Positions 19,048 to 28,315 of a stretch of 64,000 nt of DNA are shown here, one piece after another. The DNA is from Clostridium aestuarii (GTDB lineage Bacteria; Bacillota; Clostridia; Clostridiales; Clostridiaceae): assembly GCF_026735135.1 (NCBI RefSeq), contig NZ_JAPQER010000002.1:620001-684000 (forward strand). The letters run 5' to 3'. The notes under the pieces were generated by a model. The model saw only the letters and a program-made list of their open reading frames with translations. It was not told where the DNA came from and did no database searches. A program made the position numbers and the translations under genes. How positions within the stretch are numbered: position 1 is the stretch's first letter; every line of letters begins with the position of its first letter.

Positions 19048-19167
19048 AAAGATATAAGAGAGAGCTTAAACTATTAAGCCGCCGAAGGGACAAATCTTGT
19101 TCTATCCCAATAAGATAAGATGAATTTCTCAGGCAAAAGTACTATATCTGGATAGACTCTGGATATA
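19048..19167 (+). ncRNA. Glycine riboswitch aptamer, copy 2
   Basis: Second near-duplicate of the same aptamer: GATATAAGAGAG, GCCGCCGAAGGGACAAA, TTTCTCAGGCAAAAG, GGATAGACTCTGGATATA. Core bases are identical to copy 1 while the peripheral helix (19093-19121) has changed with compensating bases, suggesting both copies are under selection. A TATAAT lies at 19030-19035 but lacks a good -35. The EamA start is 87 nt downstream. Confidence 0.88.
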
Positions 19168-19170
19168 AAC

Positions 19171-19210
19171 AGAGAGAACAAACTTGGGTTTTGTTCTCTC
19201 TTTATTTTTT
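19171..19210 (+). terminator. Expression platform of glycine riboswitch copy 2
   Basis: 12-bp perfect stem (19171-19182 with 19190-19201) identical to that of copy 1, followed by TTTATTTTTT. It is the last barrier before the EamA gene. Confidence 0.85.
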
Positions 19211-19253
19211 GTTTAAAAATTTTTGTAAAATTATGTGAAAGGAAGATATTTTT

Positions 19254-20213
19254 ATGACAGATTATAATAAAAATAAACATGGATATTTATTAGCCTTACT
19301 AGCAGGAGTTTCATGGGGCTTTATGGGCATTTTTGTAAAGAACTTAGATGATTTAGGATTTAACTCTATGACAATATCATCTTTCAGACCAACTATAGCA
19401 GTAATTTTCTATCTTATAATAAACCTAATAAAAAATCCAGAATGCTTTAAAACAAATTTAAAGGGATTACTATTCTTTGCTGTTTATGGAATATTTGCGT
19501 TAGATGGAATGTTTATTGCATCTAGTTATGCAGTTAAATATACAGGAGTTGCTACTGCTTCAGTTTTACTATTTATAAATCCTATTATTGTGGTTGTTTT
19601 ATCATATTTTATATTTAAAGAAAAATTCACAACAAAAAAAATTATAGCTTTAATTTTAGCTATATTAGGATGCTGTTTAGTTGTAAAAGCATATGATAGT
19701 AACACTTTTAAATTAAATTTGATAGGTATACTATGGGGAATACTTTCTGGCGTTACAGTTGCATTGCAGAATATTTTAGGAAAAATTGCTATAAAAAAAT
19801 ATTCCTATAAAACACATTTGATATATTCATTTTTGTTTGGAGCAATATTTCTATGGTTCTTTGTACCGCCATGGGATTTAGTAAAATCAATTAAAGGTAC
19901 AGATTCATTAATTAATATTCTTGGAATTGGCTTTGTTGCTACACTTATACCAAATGAAGCAATGATTAAAGCACTTCAGTACATAGAATCAGGTAAAGTA
20001 AGTATTGTTGCAAGTGTAGAACCTCTAGTAGCTTCAATATTAGCTTTTATAATTTTTGGTGAAATATTTGAAATTCCTCAATTGATAGGTATGTTTTTAA
20101 TTATAACTTCAATACTATTAGTTCAATTAAAAGATAAGAAAAACAGTAACAGTACACAAAAAATAAAAACTGATAAAAACATTAAAAACAAACTATTATT
20201 TACTAGAGAATGA
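19254..20213 (+). CDS. EamA/DMT-family transporter under glycine riboswitch control
   Basis: 319-residue membrane protein with two EamA repeats and ten helices (first repeat about residues 12-145, GYLLALLAGVSWGFMGIFVKNL; second about 155-290, LNLIGILWGILSGVTVALQNILGKIA), then a Lys/Asn-rich cytoplasmic tail. DMT transporters move small metabolites, often amino acids. AAAGGAAG precedes the ATG at 19254. Two glycine riboswitches in series upstream imply that glycine, or an amino acid handled with it, is the substrate. If the switches are OFF type the protein would be an importer; if ON, an exporter. Direction is unresolved. Confidence 0.9.
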   Translation: MTDYNKNKHGYLLALLAGVSWGFMGIFVKNLDDLGFNSMTISSFRPTIAVIFYLIINLIKNPECFKTNLKGLLFFAVYGIFALDGMFIASSYAVKYTGVATASVLLFINPIIVVVLSYFIFKEKFTTKKIIALILAILGCCLVVKAYDSNTFKLNLIGILWGILSGVTVALQNILGKIAIKKYSYKTHLIYSFLFGAIFLWFFVPPWDLVKSIKGTDSLINILGIGFVATLIPNEAMIKALQYIESGKVSIVASVEPLVASILAFIIFGEIFEIPQLIGMFLIITSILLVQLKDKKNSNSTQKIKTDKNIKNKLLFTRE

Positions 20214-20237
20214 AGAGTTTTCACTCTTTCATTCTCT
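20205..20237. terminator. Terminator between EamA and Bce permease genes
   Basis: Imperfect inverted repeat AGAGAATGAAGAGT (20205-20218) with ACTCTTTCATTCTCT (20223-20237), one bulged T. It overlaps the EamA stop region and lies just after the convergent permease gene, so it can serve both. Confidence 0.6.
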
Positions 20238-20242
20238 TGAAT

Positions 20243-22126
20243 TTAATTATTCTCTAGGTAACTGATATTTTTAAATGTCCAAATAAAAAAATATATCATA
20301 TTTAGTGCAAAAATTATACTTACTATTTGTAAAATTGACTTTAAAATAGGAATTTCATAAACTATATATAAAATCCTATATGCAAATATAGCATCTATAG
20401 TTGCTATTATATACGGTACAAAAAAAATTACCATCATTTCTCTAGATATTATCTTCTTTAATTCTCTAAAAGTTAATCCTAAATTAATCATATTATCGTA
20501 TTTATTCTGTTCTTGTTTAATTTCTATGTAAAATTTATAGTTCATAAAACTAACAGCTGATAAATATAATATACTTCCTACAAAAACTATGAGGTATACT
20601 AATATATTATTGATTGTTTTTTCTGAATTATATAACTCTACTCTAAAAGTAAGATAATCATTTATATTTTTATCATTTTTCTGATATTTATATTTTATTT
20701 TTTTAGTTATTTTATCTATTTTTTCCCAGTTATCAATTTCATATCCTATAAATAATCTTTTATCATATTTATCATATATTCTATCAAATTCTTCATTTGA
20801 TAAAATATATGTATTTTGTAACACTCCTTTTAAAGTAATACATCCTTCCACATTACTTTTTATAATGAAATTATCATCTTCAAAAGAATTTAATTTCTTT
20901 CCAATTAAATTCTTTTCCGATTGTAATATGTCTTCATATCTAGGTACTAATACAACTTCTCCTTTTTTCAAATTCACCATTTTTCTTTTTATTATAGAAA
21001 CTGCATTATTATATTCACTTTGTTTAATAAAATTAATTTCCTGTTTTTTTTCATTTTGTTCCTTATTTAATTGTATTACATGCAATTCTATTTTATTATA
21101 TTTTAAATTATTAGCTTTAAGTATATCATCAATAAATCTTTCATCCTGCGCATAATTAGAATAATCATTAACTAAATAATTCAAACTAAAAGGCGAGTTT
21201 TTAACAGCATCTCTCTTTAATACAGATTTTTGTATATACGCAGACCCTATTGATGTAAAAGAAACAGCTAATAATATAGTTACTATAAACAGCATAGTTA
21301 TATTGTCATAAACTCTATACTTTAAGTCAGATAAAAACAAAAAATTCATCTTATTTAAATAAATTTTCTTAATTTTGGAAAATAAATATATTATGTAATT
21401 AACTATATAATTAAAGAATAAGTAGTTGCCCAATACAAATACCATTAATATTATCAAAAGTCTAATAGATAAAATATTATTTATATTAGAGGTAAACACT
21501 AATATATATCCTGCTATAATTACAGCAATAGAAATTACTGATTTTATTAAAGATACTTCTAATTTTAAATTTTCTTCTTTTTTATAATCTATTAAATCAA
21601 TAATATTGTTAATTTTTATAGTTCTTCCTATAAATACAGGTATCATACAAAATAATATCAAGTATCTAAATACAGTTTTTAATATTACTCTCATTGAAAA
21701 ATACAATTTTAATTCTTCAATTTCTAATATGTTAGAAATTATAACTATGAAAAATTTTAAAAACACAACACCAAAAATTATTCCTATTATTATAGATAAA
21801 ACTCCTATAACCATATTTTCTATAAACAATATTTTTCTTATTTGCTTTTTATTCATCCCTAATATCAAAAATATTCCAAAATCTTTTTTCTTTGATTTAA
21901 TAAACATCTTTAAAAAATACATAACAAAAAATATCGTTATTATATAAATTATTTCTCTAAAAAATAAAAAAATATCTTTAAGGTAACTTCCCTCAAGAAA
22001 AGGATGATAATAAATCATAGACAGTATAAAAAATGTAGCTAATGAAAAAATGCTGCTTAATAAATATCCTATATGTACTCTTAAATTTCTAAATACATTA
22101 TTCAATACTATTTTCTCAAAAGTCAT
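20243..22126 (-). CDS. Bce-type ABC transporter permease (module 1)
   Basis: 627-residue FtsX/MacB-fold permease of the peptide-detoxification (BceB) type. About ten membrane helices, with a large extracellular domain of roughly 200 residues between helices 7 and 8 (about residues 300-510, beginning SAYIQKSVLKRDAVKNSPFSLNYLVNDYSN). The cytoplasmic KKKDFGIFLILGMNKKQIRKILFIENM is the FtsX coupling region. It overlaps the ATPase gene by 11 bp and has AGGAGG 8 nt before its ATG. It ends the RR-HK-ATPase-permease operon. Bce modules sense and remove cell-wall-active antimicrobial peptides from lipid targets and signal flux to the partner kinase. Confidence 0.9.
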   Translation of the reverse strand: MTFEKIVLNNVFRNLRVHIGYLLSSIFSLATFFILSMIYYHPFLEGSYLKDIFLFFREIIYIITIFFVMYFLKMFIKSKKKDFGIFLILGMNKKQIRKILFIENMVIGVLSIIIGIIFGVVFLKFFIVIISNILEIEELKLYFSMRVILKTVFRYLILFCMIPVFIGRTIKINNIIDLIDYKKEENLKLEVSLIKSVISIAVIIAGYILVFTSNINNILSIRLLIILMVFVLGNYLFFNYIVNYIIYLFSKIKKIYLNKMNFLFLSDLKYRVYDNITMLFIVTILLAVSFTSIGSAYIQKSVLKRDAVKNSPFSLNYLVNDYSNYAQDERFIDDILKANNLKYNKIELHVIQLNKEQNEKKQEINFIKQSEYNNAVSIIKRKMVNLKKGEVVLVPRYEDILQSEKNLIGKKLNSFEDDNFIIKSNVEGCITLKGVLQNTYILSNEEFDRIYDKYDKRLFIGYEIDNWEKIDKITKKIKYKYQKNDKNINDYLTFRVELYNSEKTINNILVYLIVFVGSILYLSAVSFMNYKFYIEIKQEQNKYDNMINLGLTFRELKKIISREMMVIFFVPYIIATIDAIFAYRILYIVYEIPILKSILQIVSIIFALNMIYFFIWTFKNISYLENN

Positions 22127-22874
22127 ACCTACTGCCTCCTAAAAAAGCAATTACATCTAAAATTCTCTTATAAAAATCACTTTTTTCTTCTCCCTTATGT
22201 ATTTGATTATATATTTCTCCATCTTTTAAAAATAAAACTCTATCACAAAAACTTGCCGATAATGGATCATGTGTACCCATCATTATAGACATACCAAAAT
22301 TTTTATTTATTTTTTTAAATAAATTCATTATATTATTTGTTAAATTAGAATCTACTTTTCCTGTTGGTTCATCTGCAAACAATATTGCTGGTTCATGTAT
22401 TATAGCTCTTGCAATAGCAACTTTTTGCTTTTCGCCTCCAGAAAGTTCGTAAATACTCTTCTTATTAACTATATCCTCTAATTTCAAAACGTCTTTTAGT
22501 CTATTTAACTTGTTATCTATTTCATTAGCTTTTACTTCATTTAAAACTAGTGGTAATATTATATTTTCTTCAATATTCAAATTATCTATAAGTCTAAAAT
22601 CTTGAAAAACAAATCCTATTTTTTCTCTTCTCATTATGGCTAATTTTTCTTTATTTAACTTTTCCATATCTAAACCATTTATAATCACTTTTCCAGAAGA
22701 TGCTTTCATAACAGTAGCAGCAACATTCATCAGAGTAGTTTTTCCACTTCCCGAAGGTCCCATTACAGCAACAAATTCTCCTTTATCTAACACTAAGTTA
22801 ATATTTTTTAAAGCTATATGTCCATGTCCTGAACCAAAAATCTTATATATCTCTTTTAACTCTAATACACTCAT
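22116..22874 (-). CDS. Bce-type ABC transporter ATPase (module 1)
   Basis: 252-residue ABC ATPase. Walker A GPSGSGKTT, Q-loop FVFQDFRLIDNLNIEENI, signature LSGGEKQKVAIARAI, Walker B ILFADEPTGKVD and the H-loop GTHDPLSASFCDRVLFLKDG. The signature and GKVD (usually GALD) are slightly unusual compared with the second module. The ATG overlaps the kinase stop codon by one base (TGATG), showing translational coupling. Confidence 0.93.
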   Translation of the reverse strand: MSVLELKEIYKIFGSGHGHIALKNINLVLDKGEFVAVMGPSGSGKTTLMNVAATVMKASSGKVIINGLDMEKLNKEKLAIMRREKIGFVFQDFRLIDNLNIEENIILPLVLNEVKANEIDNKLNRLKDVLKLEDIVNKKSIYELSGGEKQKVAIARAIIHEPAILFADEPTGKVDSNLTNNIMNLFKKINKNFGMSIMMGTHDPLSASFCDRVLFLKDGEIYNQIHKGEEKSDFYKRILDVIAFLGGSRYDF

Positions 22875-23881
22875 CAGTTCACCTCATTATATAGCTTAAA
22901 ATTTTTGAAAACAATTTTCACTTTAGTTCCAACTCCTTCTTCTGAATCAACACTTATATCATGATTTAACTTTTTACAGACCTCATTTACTAAATAAAGC
23001 CCCATACCTGTTGATTCTCCAAATTTCCTCCCATTTTCTCCTGTATAAAAAGGCTCAATAACTCTCTTTAAATCTTTTTTAGGTATTCCCACTCCTTCAT
23101 CTGCTACTTCTAAAATCATAGTACCCTTATCTCTATAAGCATTTATTTTAACATACTTACCTTTATTTAAAGAATATTTAACTGCATTTATTACTAATTG
23201 TTCCAATATAAATTTAATCCATTTTCTATCAGATTTCACGCTCAAATTTTCATTAATATTTAATTTAGGATAAATTAAATTTTTTATAAAATATCTTTTC
23301 AGTGAATTTACAACTTCATTAGTTAATTCTTTTAAATTTAAATCTATTACATTAAAATCATGTTCAAAAGTATCTAATCTTGCATTATATAATGCTATAT
23401 TTAATCCTCTTTCCAACTTTTCAGTCTCTTCTTTTATCTCTAAAACATATGGTTCATCCTCATTTTCTTGCAAAATTAATTTTATTACTGATAAAGGAGT
23501 TTTCATTTGATGTACCCATTGATTTATAAAATTCAAATGCTCATTTTGCTTTCTTACATAAGAATGAACTTTATATTGATAAATACCATATAAATCATTT
23601 ACAAACCTATTTAAATCCTTTCCAAATTCTGATGTTCCAAAAATTCCTAATACATTGTTAAAATCATCAGGCTTTGTTTTTAAAGCAAAATATATCTTTT
23701 TATCATTTAAATACTTTATTATTAAATAAGTTACAAGTAAAAACGAACTTAAAAATATAAAATATAATGTGTTATCTAAATCACTAAATCCATTAAACAC
23801 AAAGTAAATTGTAAATAAAACAACAAAATTTAAAATATATAAAACAATTAATCCTATTTGCTCTCTAAAAAATAACTTCAT
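22874..23881 (-). CDS. BceS-type intramembrane-sensing histidine kinase
   Basis: 335-residue sensor kinase. Two membrane helices (about residues 11-30 and 39-57) are separated by a very short loop, the hallmark of kinases that take their signal from a transporter rather than from a ligand domain. The phospho-acceptor is His124 in QWVHQMKTPLSVIKL; the ATP-binding domain has QLVINAVKYS (N box), VADEGVGIPKKDL (G1) and GESTGMGLYLV (G2). The ATG at 23881 shares a base with the regulator's TAA (TAATG) and has GGAGG 8 nt upstream. It should be activated by one or both flanking Bce transporters. Confidence 0.92.
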   Translation of the reverse strand: MKLFFREQIGLIVLYILNFVVLFTIYFVFNGFSDLDNTLYFIFLSSFLLVTYLIIKYLNDKKIYFALKTKPDDFNNVLGIFGTSEFGKDLNRFVNDLYGIYQYKVHSYVRKQNEHLNFINQWVHQMKTPLSVIKLILQENEDEPYVLEIKEETEKLERGLNIALYNARLDTFEHDFNVIDLNLKELTNEVVNSLKRYFIKNLIYPKLNINENLSVKSDRKWIKFILEQLVINAVKYSLNKGKYVKINAYRDKGTMILEVADEGVGIPKKDLKRVIEPFYTGENGRKFGESTGMGLYLVNEVCKKLNHDISVDSEEGVGTKVKIVFKNFKLYNEVN

Positions 23882-24588
23882 TAAGAATTCCTCCAAGTAA
23901 TATTTAATCTATACCCTGAACCCCTAACTGTTTCTATTGCATTCTCTATTCCAAACTTATTTAATTTTTTTCTAACCCTTGTTATATTAACATTCAAAGT
24001 ATTCTCCTCTACAAAATTCTCATCATCCCATAATTTTTCTAGAAGTACTTCTCTTGTTGCCACTTTAGGATATTTTTTAATTATAACTTCTAGTAATTCA
24101 GCTTCTCTTTTAGTTAAACTTATTCCTTGATTTTCAAAATAAAGTTCTAAACGCTCAGGATATAATGAAATACCTTCAATTTCAATAATTCTCTCTACAG
24201 AAGCTACTTTTGAAGCATATTCTCCATAAACTCTTCTTAACTGACCTTTTATTTTAGCTAAAACGACCTCATAATAAAAGGGTTTTGTTATGTAATCATC
24301 CGCCCCACTTTCTATTGCCATAACTTGATTCATCTCACTATCTCTAGCAGAAATAAATATTATAGGACATATTGAGTTTTGCCTTATTTTTGTACACCAA
24401 AAATACCCATCATACTTAGGCAAATTGACATCAAGTAACACTAAATCAGGTTTTTCTTCAATAAAAATCTCTAAAACTCTATCAAAGTCTTCTATTACTA
24501 ATGTTTCATATTCATATTTCTTAATATAATCTGATAAAAATCCTGCTATGTTTTTATCATCTTCTACTATCATTATTTTATAACTCAT
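23881..24588 (-). CDS. BceR-type OmpR-family response regulator
   Basis: 235-residue regulator. Receiver domain with acidic pocket VEDD and phospho-acceptor Asp53 (LVLLDVNLPKYDG), switch residues FISARDS and KPFYYEVV; C-terminal winged helix (about residues 140-232) with SLTKREAELLEVI and ENTLNVNITRVRKKLNKFG, ending VRGSGYRL. ATG 24588 is preferred over an eight-codon longer frame because AAAGGTGA lies just upstream. First gene of the operon; likely activates the Bce transporter promoters. Confidence 0.92.
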   Translation of the reverse strand: MSYKIMIVEDDKNIAGFLSDYIKKYEYETLVIEDFDRVLEIFIEEKPDLVLLDVNLPKYDGYFWCTKIRQNSICPIIFISARDSEMNQVMAIESGADDYITKPFYYEVVLAKIKGQLRRVYGEYASKVASVERIIEIEGISLYPERLELYFENQGISLTKREAELLEVIIKKYPKVATREVLLEKLWDDENFVEENTLNVNITRVRKKLNKFGIENAIETVRGSGYRLNITWRNS

Positions 24589-24714
24589 AATTGTCACCTT
24601 TCTAATAACCAATTATATTTATTTAAATTAAACATTTCTTTTTAAGCTTTCTTATACAATTATATCAATAATTATCAATTTCAATGTAAAATTATTTATA
24701 TTTATATAAATAAA

Positions 24715-24742
24715 ACTGAAGAAACTATTACATTTCTTCAGT
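24715..24742 (-). terminator. Terminator after the transglycosylase-like gene
   Basis: 10-bp perfect inverted repeat ACTGAAGAAA (24715-24724) with TTTCTTCAGT (24733-24742), followed on the minus strand by TTTATTTATATAAA. It separates this gene from the two-component operon. Confidence 0.65.
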
Positions 24743-24757
24743 GTAAAACCATGTCTA

Positions 24758-25282
24758 TTATAAAGTTGGATATAAAATCTTATATATTTTCATTCTACTT
24801 TTTACTTTTTCCACAAAATTCTTTTTATAATAATCTTCCCAAAATTCTTTTCTTTCTTCTTTTTCTTTATTTCCTTTGACATCTTGCCAATTTACGCCTC
24901 CCCATTTTTCTACAGCTTGTTCAATATCTTTATTTTTATAATTTTGTGATATAAACCAAGTACCTATTTTTATATTAGTATCTGGTTCAGCTAAATTTTG
25001 TAGATTAAAATCTGTAAAACCCATTTCTTTTGCTATCACTTCTGCTGATTTATCTTGTAAGTTCATAGGACCACATTTTTCACCTTTTTCATATTCTTTT
25101 GGAGCAAAATTACTTGAAATATGAATAATAGCTGCTATTAATTCTGGTTCTACACTATATTCTTTAGAATATTTTTTAATCTCAGTTTTATATTTCAAAG
25201 GAAATATTACTGTTCTAGCAAGCAATGTTCCCCCTATAATTAATACTAATATTGCTCCAAAAATCACTCCTATTTTTTTCAT
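24758..25282 (-). CDS. Lytic-transglycosylase-like membrane-anchored protein lacking the catalytic Glu
   Basis: 174-residue protein with an N-terminal membrane anchor (about residues 4-28) and an extracellular SLT-like domain. The fold's opening motif is present as EYSVEPELIAAIIHISSNFAPKE, but the residue that is the catalytic Glu in the usual I-x-x-V-E-S-x-F pattern is Ser56 here. The following region (CGPMNLQDKSAEVIAKEMG) matches the family's G-L-M-Q-L-M-P-x-T-A segment only loosely; NIKIGTWFISQNY corresponds to the conserved N-I-x-x-G helix. AGGAGG precedes the ATG. It is probably a non-hydrolytic peptidoglycan-binding or sensing protein. It lies between the two Bce modules with its own promoter region and terminator. 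Confidence 0.7.
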   Translation of the reverse strand: MKKIGVIFGAILVLIIGGTLLARTVIFPLKYKTEIKKYSKEYSVEPELIAAIIHISSNFAPKEYEKGEKCGPMNLQDKSAEVIAKEMGFTDFNLQNLAEPDTNIKIGTWFISQNYKNKDIEQAVEKWGGVNWQDVKGNKEKEERKEFWEDYYKKNFVEKVKSRMKIYKILYPTL

Positions 25283-25378
25283 CTCTATGTTCCTCCTAAT
25301 TCAAAATTTTATTTGTTTTTTATCTTTTTTCTTCCAAACTCAACTTACAATTATATTTTAAAACTTATAAAAATCTTT

Positions 25379-25411
25379 AACTATCGATTTATCTTTCACG
25401 TTCATTACATA
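25379..25411 (-). promoter_or_regulatory. Shared motif upstream of the transglycosylase-like gene
   Basis: Minus strand carries TATGTAATGAA (25401-25411) and AAATCGATAGTT (25379-25390), 10 nt apart. The same two words occur next to each other upstream of the TraX gene (29133-29154). A TATAAT lies about 23 nt further toward the gene. I infer a binding box for the adjacent response regulator; a chance match in AT-rich DNA is possible. Confidence 0.4.
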
Positions 25412-25565
25412 CTTATAAGGTTTATATTAATAAAAAACTTTAAGTATCTCTAATTTGATTCAACGCTTTATACCTTATAAAAATCATAAAAAGATATTGT
25501 TAGAAACAAATTAAACTTATATGTTTAGCAACATCATTATGATTATATAATAGTTTTTATATATT

Positions 25566-27506
25566 TTAACTTTGTCTGGTAACTGTTTTATAATAAAAAT
25601 TTGATGTTACAAAATAATAAATAAAATATATTATTAGATAAGGTATTATAGTTAAAACACTAACCTCTAGCAAATTAACCTTAAATGCCCCTGTAAAAAG
25701 TGAAACTGCAACTAAACTATGAATTGAACCTACTAAAAAAGGAGTTAAAAACACAAATAGCATTTGTTTAAATATATTCATTTTAATTTCCTTATTATCT
25801 GCTCCTACTTTTCTCAAAATATCATATCTTGATACTTCCTCTTGTGCTTCTGAAAGTTGCTTGAAAAATATTATACTTCCTGTGCATATTAAAAATACTA
25901 ACCCTAAAAATATTCCTATAAATAGCATTACTCCTGTCATTGTAGATATTTCTTTATATACTGAATAATATGATGAAACCATTCCTAAATTCTCTGATTT
26001 ACCTTCATCATAAGCTTTGTCTTTTATTTTTTTGTACAAATTATTTACTTCTTTATCTAAAGCTTCACTTTTATTTTGATTATCCACAATATAGGCATCA
26101 ATTTTTCTTGATTTATCTTTTAAATTATACTTATGATAAACACTATCTTTAACTGCAATTATTTTAAACAACATATGTTCATTAAATAGTGCATAATCTC
26201 TAAAATCTAATATATTGAATTTTTCTTTAGAACTATCAAAATCTACAGTAACCTTTTTATTTTTATAACTCTCCATAAATTTTGAATTATAAAATTCATC
26301 AAAAAATATCACTTCCTTTTCAGATTTTAAGCTTGGAAGGTCATAATTTAACTTTCTAGCCTTAAATATCTTTTTTAATTGACTCTCTGATATTATACTT
26401 GTTGGTAATTCTCTACTATCAGAATTTGAAAGTTTAACTTCAAGTTCTGCAACATTCACATGTACTTCCGATAATATTCTATTATTTTTATATTTATCAA
26501 CTATACTTTTAAATTGTTTATCAAAATCATTTTCAGCTAAAGTACTTACATATGAAAATGGCATTGATTTATCCATTGTTTCTGAAAAGTTTTTATAATA
26601 ACTTACACTTACTCCCATAGCTGTTAATGTAGAAGCGCTTAAAATTGCTATGGTTGCTAATGTTTTAGAATTACCTTTAATTCTATAAAGTAGCTGAGAA
26701 GTAGATATCATATTTAATCCTTTAAAATATTTTTTTTCATTTTTCTTTAAAGCTTTAATTACAAAAATTATACATGACCCAAACAAAACATACGTTCCTG
26801 AAATTACTAATACAAGAGTAATCAAAATAGTTAACATAAAACTATTTAAGGGATGATTATATATCCAGTATCCACCTCCTATAAGTATTAATGATAAGGC
26901 TGATAATATTAAAGATGCCTTTGGTTCTTTTTCTCTTTTATTTTCCGCTTTAAACAATTCAATCAATTCATATCTATAAATTATTGAATAGCCGTGTGCT
27001 GAAATTATTAAAAACAATATAAAAAATATAGTAATAGTTTCTTTAATTGCTTTAAACGACATCGTAAATTTTATAACAGTAGGTATTCCTATTAATTTTA
27101 TAAGAATTCCTATAAAAATTTTTGATAAAAATATTCCTACAATTATTCCTATACCTAGAGATATAGTTCCTATTGCTAATGTCTCGTAAAATAACATTCT
27201 TCCGATTTGCTTTTTTTCTATTCCCAAAAGTGAATATAATCCTATCTCTTTTTTTCTTTTTCTTATAAAAAAACTATTAGAATACCATACAAATACTGCT
27301 GAAAATATTGCAATAACAATAGCCGCTCCTTTGAATGCATCATTTAATTTAACAACTGACAATAATGCTTCATTTATCTCATTACTGTGTTCAATTGATT
27401 TAAATATAAAATATATAGTTACACTAAAAATCATAGACAAAATATACACAAAATAATTCTTGAAATTCTTTTTTATATTGTTAAAAGCTATATCAAACAA
27501 CTGCAC
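25566..27506 (-). CDS. Bce-type ABC transporter permease (module 2)
   Basis: About 646-residue FtsX-fold permease of the BceB type, ten helices plus a large extracellular loop (about residues 305-520) holding charged, non-hydrophobic sequence such as NRILSEVHVNVAELEVKLS. Cytoplasmic coupling stretch RKRKKEIGLYSLLGIEKKQIGRMLF is a good family match. Start is uncertain: GTG 27506 has GGTGG at a fair distance, GTG 27518 is the longest option. It overlaps the ATPase gene. Probably works with the kinase encoded about 2 kb downstream. Confidence 0.9.
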   Translation of the reverse strand: MQLFDIAFNNIKKNFKNYFVYILSMIFSVTIYFIFKSIEHSNEINEALLSVVKLNDAFKGAAIVIAIFSAVFVWYSNSFFIRKRKKEIGLYSLLGIEKKQIGRMLFYETLAIGTISLGIGIIVGIFLSKIFIGILIKLIGIPTVIKFTMSFKAIKETITIFFILFLIISAHGYSIIYRYELIELFKAENKREKEPKASLILSALSLILIGGGYWIYNHPLNSFMLTILITLVLVISGTYVLFGSCIIFVIKALKKNEKKYFKGLNMISTSQLLYRIKGNSKTLATIAILSASTLTAMGVSVSYYKNFSETMDKSMPFSYVSTLAENDFDKQFKSIVDKYKNNRILSEVHVNVAELEVKLSNSDSRELPTSIISESQLKKIFKARKLNYDLPSLKSEKEVIFFDEFYNSKFMESYKNKKVTVDFDSSKEKFNILDFRDYALFNEHMLFKIIAVKDSVYHKYNLKDKSRKIDAYIVDNQNKSEALDKEVNNLYKKIKDKAYDEGKSENLGMVSSYYSVYKEISTMTGVMLFIGIFLGLVFLICTGSIIFFKQLSEAQEEVSRYDILRKVGADNKEIKMNIFKQMLFVFLTPFLVGSIHSLVAVSLFTGAFKVNLLEVSVLTIIPYLIIYFIYYFVTSNFYYKTVTRQS

Positions 27507-28257
27507 TGTTATCACCACCTACTCTAGACATCATCTCCATTATTTCTTGAAAAAAAGCTTTTCTTGTTGATATACGATTAATCTCTTCATATATTACACC
27601 ATCTTTTATTAATAAAACTTTTCTGCAATAGCTTGCTGCAAAGGCATCATGAGTTACCATCATAATAGTTGCTTTATCATTTTTATTTAATTCACTTAGT
27701 GCTTCTAATAATTCTGTTGATGATTTTGAGTCTAATGCTCCTGTAGGCTCATCAGCCAAAACCAAAGATGGTCTAGTTATCATAGCTCTTGCTGCAGCAG
27801 CCCTTTGTTTCTGTCCACCTGAAACTTCATAAGGATACTTATTTAACAAATCATTAATTCCTAATTGCTTAGATATTTCTCTAACTTTTTTATTTAGTTT
27901 TTTATTATTAATCCTTGCCAATGCCAATGGTAGTGCTATATTTTCTTTAATTGTTAATGTATCTAATAGATTAAAGTCCTGAAATATAAAACCTAGCCTT
28001 TCTCTTCTAAATTTTGCTAAATCTTTATCTTTCATTTTTGTTATATCTTGATTATCAATAACAACCTTACCACTAGTAGGCTTATCAATAGTAGATATAA
28101 TATTTAATAAAGTAGTCTTTCCTGCACCTGAAGGTCCCATAATCCCTATGAATTCTCCCTGTTCTATTTCTAAATCTATTCCATTCAATGCAGTATATAC
28201 ATTTCCTTCTCTGCCATAAATCTTTTTCAAATCTTTTGCTACCAATACGTTTTTCAA
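27493..28257 (-). CDS. Bce-type ABC transporter ATPase (module 2)
   Basis: About 254-residue ABC ATPase with Walker A GPSGAGKTT, Q-loop FIFQDFNLLDTLTIKENI, signature VSGGQKQRAAAARAM, Walker B LVLADEPTGALDSKS and H-loop VTHDAFAASYC, all textbook for BceA. AAAGG abuts the ATG at 28266, too close to use, while the in-frame TTG at 28257 has ideal spacing, so I place the start there. Located 58 bp after the TraX gene with no clear terminator between, so likely co-transcribed with it. Confidence 0.92.
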   Translation of the reverse strand: MKNVLVAKDLKKIYGREGNVYTALNGIDLEIEQGEFIGIMGPSGAGKTTLLNIISTIDKPTSGKVVIDNQDITKMKDKDLAKFRRERLGFIFQDFNLLDTLTIKENIALPLALARINNKKLNKKVREISKQLGINDLLNKYPYEVSGGQKQRAAAARAMITRPSLVLADEPTGALDSKSSTELLEALSELNKNDKATIMMVTHDAFAASYCRKVLLIKDGVIYEEINRISTRKAFFQEIMEMMSRVGGDNSAVV

Positions 28258-28315
28258 ACTAATCATCCTTTCATTTATATAAAATCTATCTTCCTGTTCA
28301 AAAAATTACAAAATT

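Noticed and set aside
19074..19280. Minus-strand open frame of 68 codons across the second riboswitch
   Set aside because: It overlaps the conserved aptamer and terminator and has no coding features.
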